Source: Lentilactobacillus fungorum
GTDB lineage: Bacteria; Bacillota; Bacilli; Lactobacillales; Lactobacillaceae
Assembly: GCF_016860605.1 (NCBI RefSeq)
Contig: NZ_BNJR01000004.1
Span: 248,001-312,000, forward strand
Reading direction: 5' to 3'
DNA: 64,000 nucleotides
A program made the translations under genes and the position numbers. Shown piece after piece: positions 10,208 to 18,719 of this stretch. Within the stretch, counting starts at the first letter, position 1; every line of letters starts with the position of its first letter. The notes under the pieces were generated by a model. The model made no database searches and was not told the origin of the DNA. It saw only the letters and a program-made list of their open reading frames with translations.

Positions 10208-10246
10208 AAAAAGTTGAAATTATCACCGATTCGAAATAATTTCAAC
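10208..10246 (-). terminator. Terminator after acpP
   Basis: Minus strand: perfect 11-bp stem (GTTGAAATTAT at 10246-10236 with ATAATTTCAAC at 10223-10213) followed by T5. It lies between acpP and rnc and would end the plsX-acpP transcript. Confidence 0.75.
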
Positions 10247-10302
10247 CATGCTTTTCACGTTGTTAGAGTCAGCCTCTGTTAATTACCGGTACTTCATCGA
10301 GA

Positions 10303-10548
10303 TTAGTTATTTTGATGACTCATCACATAATCAACCGCTTCGTCAATTGTGTTTAATTTTTCGGCGTCTTCATCTGAAATCTCAGCGTTAAACGTATCTT
10401 CCAAATCAAGAACAAATTCCACAAAGTCAATTGAATCAGCGTCGAGATCCTGTTTAAAGTTTAAACTACCAGTGATTTTACTTCGATCAATGTCGAATTG
10501 ATCGGCGACTAAATCCGCAATCTGATTAAAAACTTCTTGTTTATCCAA
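10303..10548 (-). CDS. acpP: Acyl carrier protein
   Basis: Carries growing fatty acyl chains on a phosphopantetheine arm. The protein has 81 residues, is strongly acidic, and has the attachment motif DSID with Ser39 (the common form is DSL). It is followed by the helix FVEFVLDLEDTF typical of ACP helix II. It sits downstream of plsX, which uses acyl-ACP, so this is the phospholipid-linked acpP of the plsX-acpP-rnc arrangement. A second ACP in the fab cluster of the genome is likely but outside the window. Confidence 0.93.
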   Translation of the reverse strand: MDKQEVFNQIADLVADQFDIDRSKITGSLNFKQDLDADSIDFVEFVLDLEDTFNAEISDEDAEKLNTIDEAVDYVMSHQNN

Positions 10549-10599
10549 AATTGTCCACCTGTCTCATTTAATAGTTTACCTGACCATCATTATATCAAA

Positions 10600-11643
10600 C
10601 TATTTACCGCTTTTGATACTATCTTTAATTTGTTTTAAGTCGTCGGCGTGATCCGTCAAATACGTGTTGAGGTCAGCGATCATATGAGAATCAATTATCT
10701 CTCTAATCTGGCCGATTGTATTCTTAACCGTTGGTGCCTTACTGCTGCCATGGGTTTTGACAACCGGTGCTTTAACGCCCAGCAAAACGGCGCCACCGTA
10801 TTTTGAATAATCCATTGAACTGGCAATATCACCGAACGTGTTTTTAAGCATCAATGCACCAAATTTGGCTTTGGTGCCACCAGACAAAATGCTACTTTTA
10901 ATGAGCTTCAGCATTGAAAGGGCCGTGCCTTCAATGCTCTTTAAAACGGCGTTGCCGGTAAAGCCATCGGTTACAACAACGTCAGCGGCACCATTAAGTA
11001 ATTCCCTTGATTCAACGTTGCCAATAAAGTTGATATCTTTGTCCGCGGCTAATAAATCATGGACTTTTCGATGGTTCATATCCCCCTTGTCGGCTTCGGT
11101 CCCATTATTCAATAAACCGACTTTAGGATTGGCGACTTTATGGACATTTTGGGCGTAGTACTTGCCCATCAAGGCATATTGATAAACATTCAAGACCTTA
11201 GTATCCGCGTTCGCGCCAACGTCGATCATCACAAATTTGCCGGCGTCTTTTCCGGTAACTACTGGCAGCGTGGTTGTCAACCCGGGACGGTCAATCCCCT
11301 TAATGCGGCCGATGATAAACAATCCGGCAGCTAAAATTGCCCCCGTATTGCCAGCAGAAAAGAAGGCATCCGCTTCGCCTTCTTTAACAGCCGTTGCTGC
11401 CAAAACAATACTGGATTGCTTTTTAGTCCGAACAGCCTTAACCGGCTCGTCACCCATTTCAATCACTTCATCGGCTTGGATGATTTGAATCCGAGAATCA
11501 TTTTGCAGGAATTGTTTGATTTCATCAGTCTTGCCAAATAGTTGGAATTCAACGTTTGAATAGGCGTCTCTTGCCAATTCGATTCCTTTGATAATTTCCT
11601 TGGGCGCGTAATCGCCGCCCATTGCATCAACTGCAATTTTCAT
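10600..11643 (-). CDS. plsX: Phosphate acyltransferase PlsX
   Basis: Converts acyl-ACP to acyl-phosphate, the donor used by PlsY for glycerol-3-phosphate acylation. The 347-residue product starts MKIAVDAMGGDYAPKEI and contains FFSAGNTGAILAA, DVGANAD and VTDGFTGNAVLKS, all typical of PlsX. It lies between recG and acpP. Upstream fakA makes acyl-phosphate from free fatty acids, so the neighbourhood joins two routes to the same intermediate. Confidence 0.97.
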   Translation of the reverse strand: MKIAVDAMGGDYAPKEIIKGIELARDAYSNVEFQLFGKTDEIKQFLQNDSRIQIIQADEVIEMGDEPVKAVRTKKQSSIVLAATAVKEGEADAFFSAGNTGAILAAGLFIIGRIKGIDRPGLTTTLPVVTGKDAGKFVMIDVGANADTKVLNVYQYALMGKYYAQNVHKVANPKVGLLNNGTEADKGDMNHRKVHDLLAADKDINFIGNVESRELLNGAADVVVTDGFTGNAVLKSIEGTALSMLKLIKSSILSGGTKAKFGALMLKNTFGDIASSMDYSKYGGAVLLGVKAPVVKTHGSSKAPTVKNTIGQIREIIDSHMIADLNTYLTDHADDLKQIKDSIKSGK

Positions 11644-11657
11644 TTTTAAAAGCCCCT

Positions 11658-13688
11658 TTAATCAGTTGTAATCGTTTGATGATATTTTAAATACTTAGCT
11701 AATTGTACATTTTCTGGCTTTTTTTGCCAATCAGAATTCTGGGCAATTTCTTGAGCTTCCTGATTGGCGACCGTTAAAATATTAAGGTCACCAACTGGAT
11801 CGGCAACTTTAAAATCAGGCATTCCAGATTGCTTGTAACCAGTAATATCGCCTTGGCCACGTAGTTCAAGATCCTTTTGTGAGAGGAAAAAGCCATCGGT
11901 ACTACCCGCGATTGCTTTCATCCGTTTTTTACCAATTGTATTTTTAGGATCGGCGATCAAAATGCAATATGATTGCTTAGATCCTCTGCCGACCCGCCCG
12001 CGTAATTGGTGCAATTGAGCCAAGCCAAAATGATCGGCATCAAAAATGACCATGGTATTTGCATTGGCAACATCAACGCCAACTTCAATTACGGTCGTTG
12101 CAACCAATACCTGAAAGGCATTATTTTTAAAGTCAGCCATTGCGGCATCCTTTTGTTGGTCCGACATTTGACCATGAAGCAAGCCAACGCTAAATGCCGG
12201 TTCAAAAATGGCCTTAAACCGTTCAAAAATGGCCAACGCATTTTTCATATCCACGGCCTCAGATTCTTCGATTAATGGCGTAACCACGTAGACTTGGCTG
12301 CCTGCTTCTAATTGTTTTTTGACAAACGCTAACGCTGAGTTGGTTTTAGCCGATGGAATCCAAGTGGTTTTGATGGGTTTTCTTCCTTGTGGCAATTCAT
12401 CGATAACGGATACATCCATATCACCATACATCGTAATTGCGAGCGTTCGCGGAATTGGGGTTGCGGTCATTGCCAGCATATTCGTACTGGTTCCTTTTTG
12501 GTGAAGCGCTTGGCGTTGATTAACCCCAAAGCGATGTTGCTCGTCAATAACGGCTAACCCCAAGTCATCATAATCAACTTGATCTTGAAAAAGCGCGTGA
12601 GTGCCGACAATGAGGTTAACTTCACCGTTTTTAATACTTGGCAGCATCGCCCTTCTAGCCAGTGCAGAAGTTGCCCCGGTTAACAACGCAATATTAACCG
12701 GTTGATCCGCAAACATTTTTGCAAAACTGTTGGCGTGCTGTTCGGCTAAGATTTCGGTTGGCGCCATAATGGCAGCCTGTTTGCCAGCACTAATCGTTGC
12801 CAGAATTGCAATTGCCGCCACTACCGTCTTACCACTGCCGACATCGCCTTGGAGCAATCGATTCATCTCAATTGGGCGGCGAAGATCCGCCAAGATTTCT
12901 GTGACCACTTTTTGCTGAGCGGCCGTTAGCTTAAAGGACAGCTGTTGTTTAAACGCTTTAATCCGGTTAGTATCGTAAGCGATCTGGGCAGCTGGCTCAA
13001 TTTGGCGCTGGGTGGCTTTCAATAGTTGAAGCTTCATCGCAAATAAAAAAAATTCCATAAATTTGGCTGTCCGAAAAGCTTTTTGCGCTGCCATCGGTGA
13101 AGTTGGAAAGTGAATATTTTGAATTGTATCGTGAAAGCTCTCCAGCCGATATTTTTTACGAAGCCAATCAGGAATAATGTCGATCAACAGGTTCTCGTAT
13201 TGCGTAAATGCCAGCTGGATGAGTTGCTTAATGGTTGCTTGCTTCACTTCTTTATTACTTGGATAAATGGAATCGTAGGTATCACTTTTATCACCATTTA
13301 AAATCTTCATCCCTTGAATTTGATTATGATTACGATCAAAGGTTCCAAAAATAATGATCGGCTTTTCTAATTCAAGTTGTTTTTTTAGCCAAGGCTGATT
13401 AAAAAACGTGACGTTATAGATATTGTCATTAATAATGATTCGAAAGCTTAAGCGACTTTTTTTTCGACCAAAAAAACTTAACGTCGGCGCAGTAATTACT
13501 TGTCCTTTAACCGTCACTTTTTGACCATCGACAGCAGTCGTTAAATCCTTTAATGACAAATCATCGTAGCGTCTTGGAAAATATGTGAGCAAATCGTTTA
13601 TCGTATTGATGCCAAGTTTATTTAAAGCCGTCAGTCGTTTTTGACCAACACCCTTTAAGACTGCAACTGAATCACCTAAACTACGCAA
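11658..13688 (-). CDS. recG: ATP-dependent DNA helicase RecG
   Basis: Branch-migrating helicase that remodels stalled forks and Holliday junctions. The N-terminal wedge/OB domain (about 1-240, including VTVKGQVITAPTLSFFGRKK) is followed by a superfamily 2 core: LLQGDVGSGKTVVA (Walker A), VIDEQHRFG (DEQH box), TATPIPRT (motif III) and QLRGRVGRG (motif VI). It has 676 residues, full length for the family. The start is TTG at 13688 behind GAGGGAAG. It follows the fakA terminator. Confidence 0.97.
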   Translation of the reverse strand: MRSLGDSVAVLKGVGQKRLTALNKLGINTINDLLTYFPRRYDDLSLKDLTTAVDGQKVTVKGQVITAPTLSFFGRKKSRLSFRIIINDNIYNVTFFNQPWLKKQLELEKPIIIFGTFDRNHNQIQGMKILNGDKSDTYDSIYPSNKEVKQATIKQLIQLAFTQYENLLIDIIPDWLRKKYRLESFHDTIQNIHFPTSPMAAQKAFRTAKFMEFFLFAMKLQLLKATQRQIEPAAQIAYDTNRIKAFKQQLSFKLTAAQQKVVTEILADLRRPIEMNRLLQGDVGSGKTVVAAIAILATISAGKQAAIMAPTEILAEQHANSFAKMFADQPVNIALLTGATSALARRAMLPSIKNGEVNLIVGTHALFQDQVDYDDLGLAVIDEQHRFGVNQRQALHQKGTSTNMLAMTATPIPRTLAITMYGDMDVSVIDELPQGRKPIKTTWIPSAKTNSALAFVKKQLEAGSQVYVVTPLIEESEAVDMKNALAIFERFKAIFEPAFSVGLLHGQMSDQQKDAAMADFKNNAFQVLVATTVIEVGVDVANANTMVIFDADHFGLAQLHQLRGRVGRGSKQSYCILIADPKNTIGKKRMKAIAGSTDGFFLSQKDLELRGQGDITGYKQSGMPDFKVADPVGDLNILTVANQEAQEIAQNSDWQKKPENVQLAKYLKYHQTITTD

Positions 13689-13713
13689 TATACTTCCCTC
13701 GCTTCAAAATATA

Positions 13714-13745
13714 AAAAGTTTGGCCAACTTGATGACCAAACTTTT
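13714..13745 (-). terminator. Terminator between fakA and recG
   Basis: Inverted repeat AAAAGTTTGG / CCAAACTTTT (10 bp, 12-nt loop), followed on the minus strand by an AT-rich tract. It lies 10 bp after the fakA stop. The run of T is short, so read-through into recG is likely. Confidence 0.55.
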
Positions 13746-13754
13746 AATCATAAC

Positions 13755-15461
13755 TTATTCAACGGAAATCAAGAATGGGTAAACTGGCTGGTCGCCTTCG
13801 TGAACTTCAACTTCGAGGTCATCAGCCATTGTCGAAACAGCCGCTTCAACTTGATCTGCCAGCCCTTTATTGGCACCAGCTCCCCAGATAACCGTGATGG
13901 CTTCACTGTCGTCATCAAGCATCTTTTTAACCATTTCTGTTGCGGTGGTGACTAAATCATCGCCAATGGTAACAATTTTACCGTCAACAATCCCCATGTA
14001 TTGATCTTTTTTAATTGAAAAACCATTAATCTGGGTATCTCGGATTGCAGTGGTGACTTGGCCTGATTTAACAGTTGGCAAGTTATCTTCCATCGCTTTT
14101 TGATTATCCAACAAAGAATCTTCTGGATTAAAGCCCAACATTGCGGTAATCCCCTGCGAAATTGTTTTAGAATGAACGATAACCGTTTCAATCTCGGCAA
14201 CTTTAGCTGCTTGTTCGGCTGCTAAGAAAATATTTTTATTATTTGGTAAAATGATTGCCCGTTTAGCATGCGTTTGATTAATCGCATTCACAATATCTTC
14301 TGTACTAGGATTCATGGTTTGGCCGCCATTCACAATGTAAGTAACCCCAAGGCTCTTAAACAGTTTATTTAACCCTTCACCCGACGAAACAGAAATGACG
14401 GCTGTATCTGAAACCGGCTTATTCTCGGTTGCTGCGGTGACGGGTGTTTCAGCCTGGCTATCGGCGGCTTCTTCGTCATTTTCAATGATGGTCTCTTGCT
14501 GAAGCCGCATATTATCAACTTTAACGGTTGCAAGATCACCAAATTCCTGTCCCCAAGCCAAAACCTTACCAGGATGCTCTGTATGGACATGGACTTTGAC
14601 AATGTCTTCATCGTTAACAACTAGTAGCGAGTCACCTAGTTTTGCCAGGTAATCATAAAATGTTTGGTAGTCAAATTTACGATCAACTTCTCGGCCCTTC
14701 CCAATTCGAACCATTATTTGCGTACAGTAGCCGTAAATGATATCTTCTGGATTTAATTTGCTTTGGACGCTTTGATCAGCGGCATTGATGAGTTGATTTA
14801 GCTCAGCATCATTAGGCTGACGTTCATCGCTTTGCGCTTCTGTTCGGCCATTTAATACATCATCGAACGCTTCTAAAACAAAAACTAATCCTTGACCGCC
14901 AGAATCCACTACCCCAACCTGCTTTAAAACGGGTAATAGATCCGGCGTTTTCTTTAATGCCCTTTCAGCATTTTGATAAATTGCGTCCATTACGGCAATC
15001 ACATCATTAGTAGTGGCGGCGGTTTTCTTACCAGCTTGAGCTGCCATTCGCACAACCGTTAAAATAGTGCCCTCAGTAGGTTTCATAACTGACTTATAAG
15101 CCGTTTCAGTCCCAGCAACAAACGCATCGGCCAAATCTTGGGCACTCAACGTTTGTTTGCCTTCAGTTGATTTTGAGACCCCTCGGAATATTTGAGAAAG
15201 AATCACGCCAGAATTTCCCCGGGCACCCATTAGTAACCCCTTAGCTAACGCGTTTGCCAGATTACCGACATTGTCGCTAACATCTTTATTAACGTATTTG
15301 TAACCACTTGCCATTGACAGGCTCATATTGGTGCCGGTATCACCGTCAGGAACTGGAAAAACATTTAAGGAATTAATAAAATCAGCATTTTTATTCAATT
15401 TATTAGCGGCCGCTTGAACCATTGCCGTAAATTCGGTATTGGTAATTTTTGCTACTTTCAA
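13755..15461 (-). CDS. fakA: Fatty acid kinase catalytic subunit FakA (DAK2-domain protein, YloV)
   Basis: Phosphorylates FakB-bound free fatty acids to acyl-phosphates for PlsY/PlsX. The N-terminal DAK2 domain (about 1-200) carries the metal/ATP motif PDGDTGTN (38-45) and GARGNSGVILSQIFRG. A central linker and a C-terminal domain with IILPNNKNIFLAAEQAA follow. It is 568 residues long, usual for the family. Start TTG at 15461 is supported by AGGAGG 8 nt upstream. The upstream yloU and downstream recG match Bacillus yloU-yloV-recG order. Confidence 0.92.
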   Translation of the reverse strand: MKVAKITNTEFTAMVQAAANKLNKNADFINSLNVFPVPDGDTGTNMSLSMASGYKYVNKDVSDNVGNLANALAKGLLMGARGNSGVILSQIFRGVSKSTEGKQTLSAQDLADAFVAGTETAYKSVMKPTEGTILTVVRMAAQAGKKTAATTNDVIAVMDAIYQNAERALKKTPDLLPVLKQVGVVDSGGQGLVFVLEAFDDVLNGRTEAQSDERQPNDAELNQLINAADQSVQSKLNPEDIIYGYCTQIMVRIGKGREVDRKFDYQTFYDYLAKLGDSLLVVNDEDIVKVHVHTEHPGKVLAWGQEFGDLATVKVDNMRLQQETIIENDEEAADSQAETPVTAATENKPVSDTAVISVSSGEGLNKLFKSLGVTYIVNGGQTMNPSTEDIVNAINQTHAKRAIILPNNKNIFLAAEQAAKVAEIETVIVHSKTISQGITAMLGFNPEDSLLDNQKAMEDNLPTVKSGQVTTAIRDTQINGFSIKKDQYMGIVDGKIVTIGDDLVTTATEMVKKMLDDDSEAITVIWGAGANKGLADQVEAAVSTMADDLEVEVHEGDQPVYPFLISVE

Positions 15462-15496
15462 CTACTTGTCCTCCTTGGTCAATTTCAATCATCAAA

Positions 15497-15859
15497 TTAG
15501 TCGTTTAATACTTGAACACCTTGGACAATGACATTGACCGAATTTGCAGTTACCCCAAGCATGCTTTGTAAGTTATATTTCACTTTTGCTTGCACATTTT
15601 TTGAAACTTCGGAAATTTTGTTTCCGTATGCCACAATAATATAAACGTTAATCTCAATTTCGTTATGATGTTGGTTAACTTCAACACCTTTAAAATAATT
15701 TTCGCGATTTAAAATCACATTCATGTTATCCCGTAGCTGGTTGCGACTTGCCATCCCAACGACACCATAATTATCAGTTGCAGCACCACCCACAACATTA
15801 GCAATCACGTCGTTGTCGATATCAACTGTACCAAACTTTGTTTTTATTTTGACGGCCAT
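15497..15859 (-). CDS. Asp23/Gls24-family envelope stress protein YloU
   Basis: Asp23-domain protein of 120 residues starting MAVKIKTKFGTVDIDNDV, with NVVGGAATDNYGVVGM and a beta-rich core (NEIEINVYIIVAYG). The family is associated with the cell envelope and alkaline stress, but its molecular function is uncertain. Start ATG at 15859 has GGAGG 9 nt upstream. An in-frame extension to 15967 would place the promoter inside the gene and is rejected. First gene of the yloU-fakA unit. Confidence 0.9.
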   Translation of the reverse strand: MAVKIKTKFGTVDIDNDVIANVVGGAATDNYGVVGMASRNQLRDNMNVILNRENYFKGVEVNQHHNEIEINVYIIVAYGNKISEVSKNVQAKVKYNLQSMLGVTANSVNVIVQGVQVLND

Positions 15860-15938
15860 CAACTGCAGCCTCCTTGATTTTAATCTATTACCTATAACGA
15901 TAATTAATATTACCACAATCACGGCAAAAACCAAAGTA

Positions 15939-15967
15939 AACTTAACTGGTGTGCTGAGTCCTGTCAA
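15939..15967 (-). promoter_or_regulatory. Promoter of yloU-fakA with overlapping palindrome
   Basis: Minus strand: -35 TTGACA (15967-15962), 17-nt spacer, -10 TAAGTT (15944-15939). A perfect palindrome with 7-bp arms (TCAAGTA-TAAT-TACTTGA, 15964-15981) overlaps the -35 box and could be an operator. Confidence 0.6.
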
Positions 15968-16081
15968 GTATAATTACTTGAAAGAAAAGTATTGCAATGT
16001 CTAGGCAACTATGATAAATTGTTCTAGTGTAATGAATCAGAAGGTAACACGAAAATTGCAGAGAAGGGAGATTTATTACCC

Positions 16082-16267
16082 ATGGCTAAAGATTTTATTA
16101 CTGGCAAGCGGACTCACTTTGGCAATAAGCGTTCTCACGCTTTGAACTCAAGCAGACGTAGCTGGAAGCCAAACTTGCAAAAGGTTCGAATCTTAGTTGA
16201 CGGCAAGCCTAAGAAAGTATGGATTTCTGCTCGAACACTTAAATCAGGTAAGGTAACTCGTGTCTAG
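16082..16267 (+). CDS. rpmB: 50S ribosomal protein L28
   Basis: Ribosomal protein L28 (61 residues) on the plus strand, beginning [20 protein letters not shown] and ending [12 protein letters not shown]. The first residues lack the Cys pairs of zinc-binding L28 forms. GAGAAGGGAG is the ribosome site. It stands alone, divergent from yloU and convergent with thiN, as in Bacillus. Confidence 0.96.
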   Translation: MAKDFITGKRTHFGNKRSHALNSSRRSWKPNLQKVRILVDGKPKKVWISARTLKSGKVTRV

Positions 16268-16276
16268 TACACAGCG

Positions 16277-16302
16277 GATCGATTAATAGTCGGTCTTTTT
16301 TT
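16277..16302 (+). terminator. Terminator of rpmB
   Basis: Seven-pair stem (GATCGAT with GTCGGTC, two G-U pairs, 5-nt loop) followed by T7, starting 9 bp after the rpmB stop codon. Confidence 0.65.
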
Positions 16303-16315
16303 GTGGCTATCAACT

Positions 16316-16365
16316 AAAAATCAGCTCAGGAGACAACTTGTAAGTTGTCCCTTGGGCTGATTTTT
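16316..16365. terminator. Bidirectional terminator between rpmB and thiN
   Basis: Long inverted repeat: AAAAATCAGC on the left, GCTGATTTTT on the right, with an inner GACAACTT / AAGTTGTC stem. A-tract and T-tract flank it symmetrically, so it can work for both convergent genes. Confidence 0.75.
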
Positions 16366-16430
16366 AGTTTAACGGCAACAAACCGTTTATCATAAATGGG
16401 TTTGACCCACCGATAAGCCATGCAGATTAG

Positions 16431-17093
16431 TTAATTATATCGATTAATATCCTTACTTTGAATGACACACATCACCCCGCTGGCAAACTTAAACCGAGCT
16501 TCATTACCCACAAACTCGTTACTGGCCAACGAAATTGGTCGTTTGACTTGATAATCGTTTAATTGGTACTTTTCGTCAAACAAGGTTAAATGAGCCATCG
16601 GTGTTAACGCAACGAACGCCAAGTACTTCTTATCTGGTTCTTTTTTGATTGTATACTCTCCTGGTAAAAAGAATGTGAGGGTATTTTGCTGATCGATCAT
16701 CCTGATTTTGGGTGCGTATTTTTGAAACCGAGGTTCTAAAACCATCCACAAATTAGCTAAAAAGTGATCCAGGCGACCACCAGTAGCACCATAAATATCT
16801 AGTCGATCCGCGTGATACTCATCCAAAGCTACCTTTAAGCCCAATTGGGTATCGGTATCATCCTTTTCTGGAATTGACTGCCGAATATCTTGCACGTGAG
16901 CTTTCATTAATTGATATTCGTTCGGCTGCAAAGAATCAAAATCACCAATAGCCACTAACGGGTCAATTCCCATTTCGATTAGATGAAGATTTCCCCGATC
17001 GACACCAATCCAATCACCAGATACGTTACCATCTTTTAATTGTTGGGGCCAAAGCTCAATTGGCCCGCCCACTAATAAATTCAAGATTTTCAT
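16431..17093 (-). CDS. thiN: Thiamine pyrophosphokinase
   Basis: Transfers pyrophosphate from ATP to thiamine to make TPP. The 220-residue protein has the N-terminal catalytic domain with GVDRGNLHL, AIGDFDSL (metal-binding Asp residues), PEKDDTDTQLGLKVAL and GATGGRLDHFLANL, and a C-terminal thiamine-binding beta domain. Its ATG directly follows the rpe stop (TAAATG), without a clear ribosome site of its own, so translation is probably coupled. The rsgA-rpe-thiN order is conserved in Firmicutes. Confidence 0.95.
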   Translation of the reverse strand: MKILNLLVGGPIELWPQQLKDGNVSGDWIGVDRGNLHLIEMGIDPLVAIGDFDSLQPNEYQLMKAHVQDIRQSIPEKDDTDTQLGLKVALDEYHADRLDIYGATGGRLDHFLANLWMVLEPRFQKYAPKIRMIDQQNTLTFFLPGEYTIKKEPDKKYLAFVALTPMAHLTLFDEKYQLNDYQVKRPISLASNEFVGNEARFKFASGVMCVIQSKDINRYN

Positions 17094-17747
17094 TTATTTA
17101 GTAGCATCCTTTAAAGCCTGAATTCTAGAAACCGGGTCATCGTTGTCAAAAACATAGGAACCGGCCACGGCAACAGTGGCCCCAGCTTGATATGCGGGAA
17201 CAACGGTTGAATCATTAACGCCGCCATCAATTTCAATATCAAAGGTCAAGTTTTGAGACTTTTTAATTTCATTTAAGGCTGCAATCTTTTTGACAGTCTC
17301 CGGCAGGAATTTCTGGCCGCCAAAGCCAGGATTAACCGTCATAACGAGAACTTGATCCACCATATAAAGAACTGGCGTAATGGCTGCGACTGGCGTTCCC
17401 GGGTTAATAACGACCTCGGCTTTAACGCCCTTGTTCTTAATCATTTGCAATGCCCGATGAATATGGGGGGTCGCTTCCGTATGAACGCCAATAATATCGG
17501 CTCCCGCATCCGCAAAGGTATCGATGTAGCGTTCAGGTGATTGAACCATCATGTGGACATCTAAGGTCAAGTCCGTGATTGGTCGAATCGCCTTGACCCA
17601 GCCGGGACCATATGAAAGCGCCGGTACAAACGCACCGTCCATAATATCGATATGTAAGAGTTCAGCGCCCCCCTTATCGACCATTTCAATATCTCTTTGA
17701 AGATTAACGTAATCCGCGCTTAAAATTGAAGGTGCAACTTTAATCAT
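17094..17747 (-). CDS. rpe: Ribulose-phosphate 3-epimerase
   Basis: Interconverts ribulose 5-phosphate and xylulose 5-phosphate in the pentose-phosphate or phosphoketolase pathway. The TIM-barrel motifs are visible: APSILSADYVNL near the start, HIDIMDGAFVPALSYG, LDVHMMVQSPERYI, MTVNPGFGGQKF and EIDGGVN. I place the start at ATG 17747 because GAGGAAG lies upstream, overlapping the rsgA stop. The GTG at 17762 would put that site inside the gene. The product has 217 residues. Confidence 0.96.
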   Translation of the reverse strand: MIKVAPSILSADYVNLQRDIEMVDKGGAELLHIDIMDGAFVPALSYGPGWVKAIRPITDLTLDVHMMVQSPERYIDTFADAGADIIGVHTEATPHIHRALQMIKNKGVKAEVVINPGTPVAAITPVLYMVDQVLVMTVNPGFGGQKFLPETVKKIAALNEIKKSQNLTFDIEIDGGVNDSTVVPAYQAGATVAVAGSYVFDNDDPVSRIQALKDATK

Positions 17748-17758
17748 AATTAACTTCC

Positions 17759-18649
17759 TCACTTTTTATAATTTGGTTTGCGATTCTTAATGTCGGTATA
17801 CAACTGTAAATAATTTGTATAACGAGAGGTCATAATCTGACCATCATGAACTTGACGCTTGACTTCACAATCCGGCTCATTAACATGGACGCAACCTCTA
17901 AATCGGCATTTAACGGCTGCTCGCTTAAATTCCGGAAAATAGGCTGCGAGTTGCCGATAATCGATCGTTAAAGTATCATATGATGAAAAACCGGGTGTGT
18001 CGGCAATGAGGCCATCGTTCACTTTGAGCAGGGCAACTTTTCTAGTTGTGTGTTTACCTCGATTCAGAGCTGTTGATATCTCGCCAGTCGCAAGCGCTAA
18101 CTCTGGTGCTAAATGATTTAATAACGTTGACTTGCCAGCACCAGTTTGCCCCATAATGACATTTTCCTTGTTGGCAAACAGCTGGCGTAATTTAGCAAGT
18201 GATGCAGATCCAAACGCCTGTTCCGGGAGAATCACCTCATAGGGAATTTGACGATAGCCCGCTGCGATTTTTTGAAGCGATTGCCACTGATCGTTGGATA
18301 ATAAATCTGTTTTTGTAAAATAAATAATTGGTGTAATCCCACTGATCTCTAAGGCAATGAGCTGCCGGTCCAGCAGGTTACTCGAAAATTCGGGCTGAGT
18401 CGCGGCGGTTGCAACAATCGCTTGATCAATATTTGCGATTGGTGGTCTTGTTAACTCATTTCTTCTGGGCAAAACAGTTAAAATATACCCTTTGTCACCA
18501 TCTTCAATCTGAAAATCAACGTCGTCGCCGACTAACGGCGTAATTTTACGCTTGCGAAAATTCCCCCGCGCTCGGGTTCGATAAATTTTGCCAGCCGAGT
18601 GCACATCGTAAAAACCGCTAAGAGATTGAAAGATTTTACCTGTTGCCAA
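17759..18649 (-). CDS. rsgA: Small-subunit-dependent GTPase RsgA
   Basis: Circularly permuted GTPase that acts in late 30S maturation. Motifs appear in permuted order: TKTDLL (G4), GQTGAGKSTLLN (G1), DTPGFSSY (G3). An N-terminal OB fold precedes them, and a C-terminal zinc-binding segment CRFRGCVHVNEPDCEVK (Cys, Cys, His, Cys) follows. The protein has 296 residues. Start is TTG at 18649 with GAGGTGA upstream. It is followed by rpe and thiN. Confidence 0.97.
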   Translation of the reverse strand: MATGKIFQSLSGFYDVHSAGKIYRTRARGNFRKRKITPLVGDDVDFQIEDGDKGYILTVLPRRNELTRPPIANIDQAIVATAATQPEFSSNLLDRQLIALEISGITPIIYFTKTDLLSNDQWQSLQKIAAGYRQIPYEVILPEQAFGSASLAKLRQLFANKENVIMGQTGAGKSTLLNHLAPELALATGEISTALNRGKHTTRKVALLKVNDGLIADTPGFSSYDTLTIDYRQLAAYFPEFKRAAVKCRFRGCVHVNEPDCEVKRQVHDGQIMTSRYTNYLQLYTDIKNRKPNYKK

Positions 18650-18663
18650 TTAATCACCTCGAT

Positions 18664-18701
18664 AAAAAAATTACTTCACCTATCATTATAGGAGAAGTAA
18701 T
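18664..18701 (-). terminator. Terminator between pknB and rsgA
   Basis: Minus strand: 14-pair stem with one mismatch (ATTACTTCTCCTAT with ATAGGTGAAGTAAT, loop AATG) followed by T7. It lies just after the pknB stop, so rsgA-rpe-thiN is at least partly separated from the upstream genes. Confidence 0.75.
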
Positions 18702-18719
18702 CTTAGTTTGCAGTAATTA

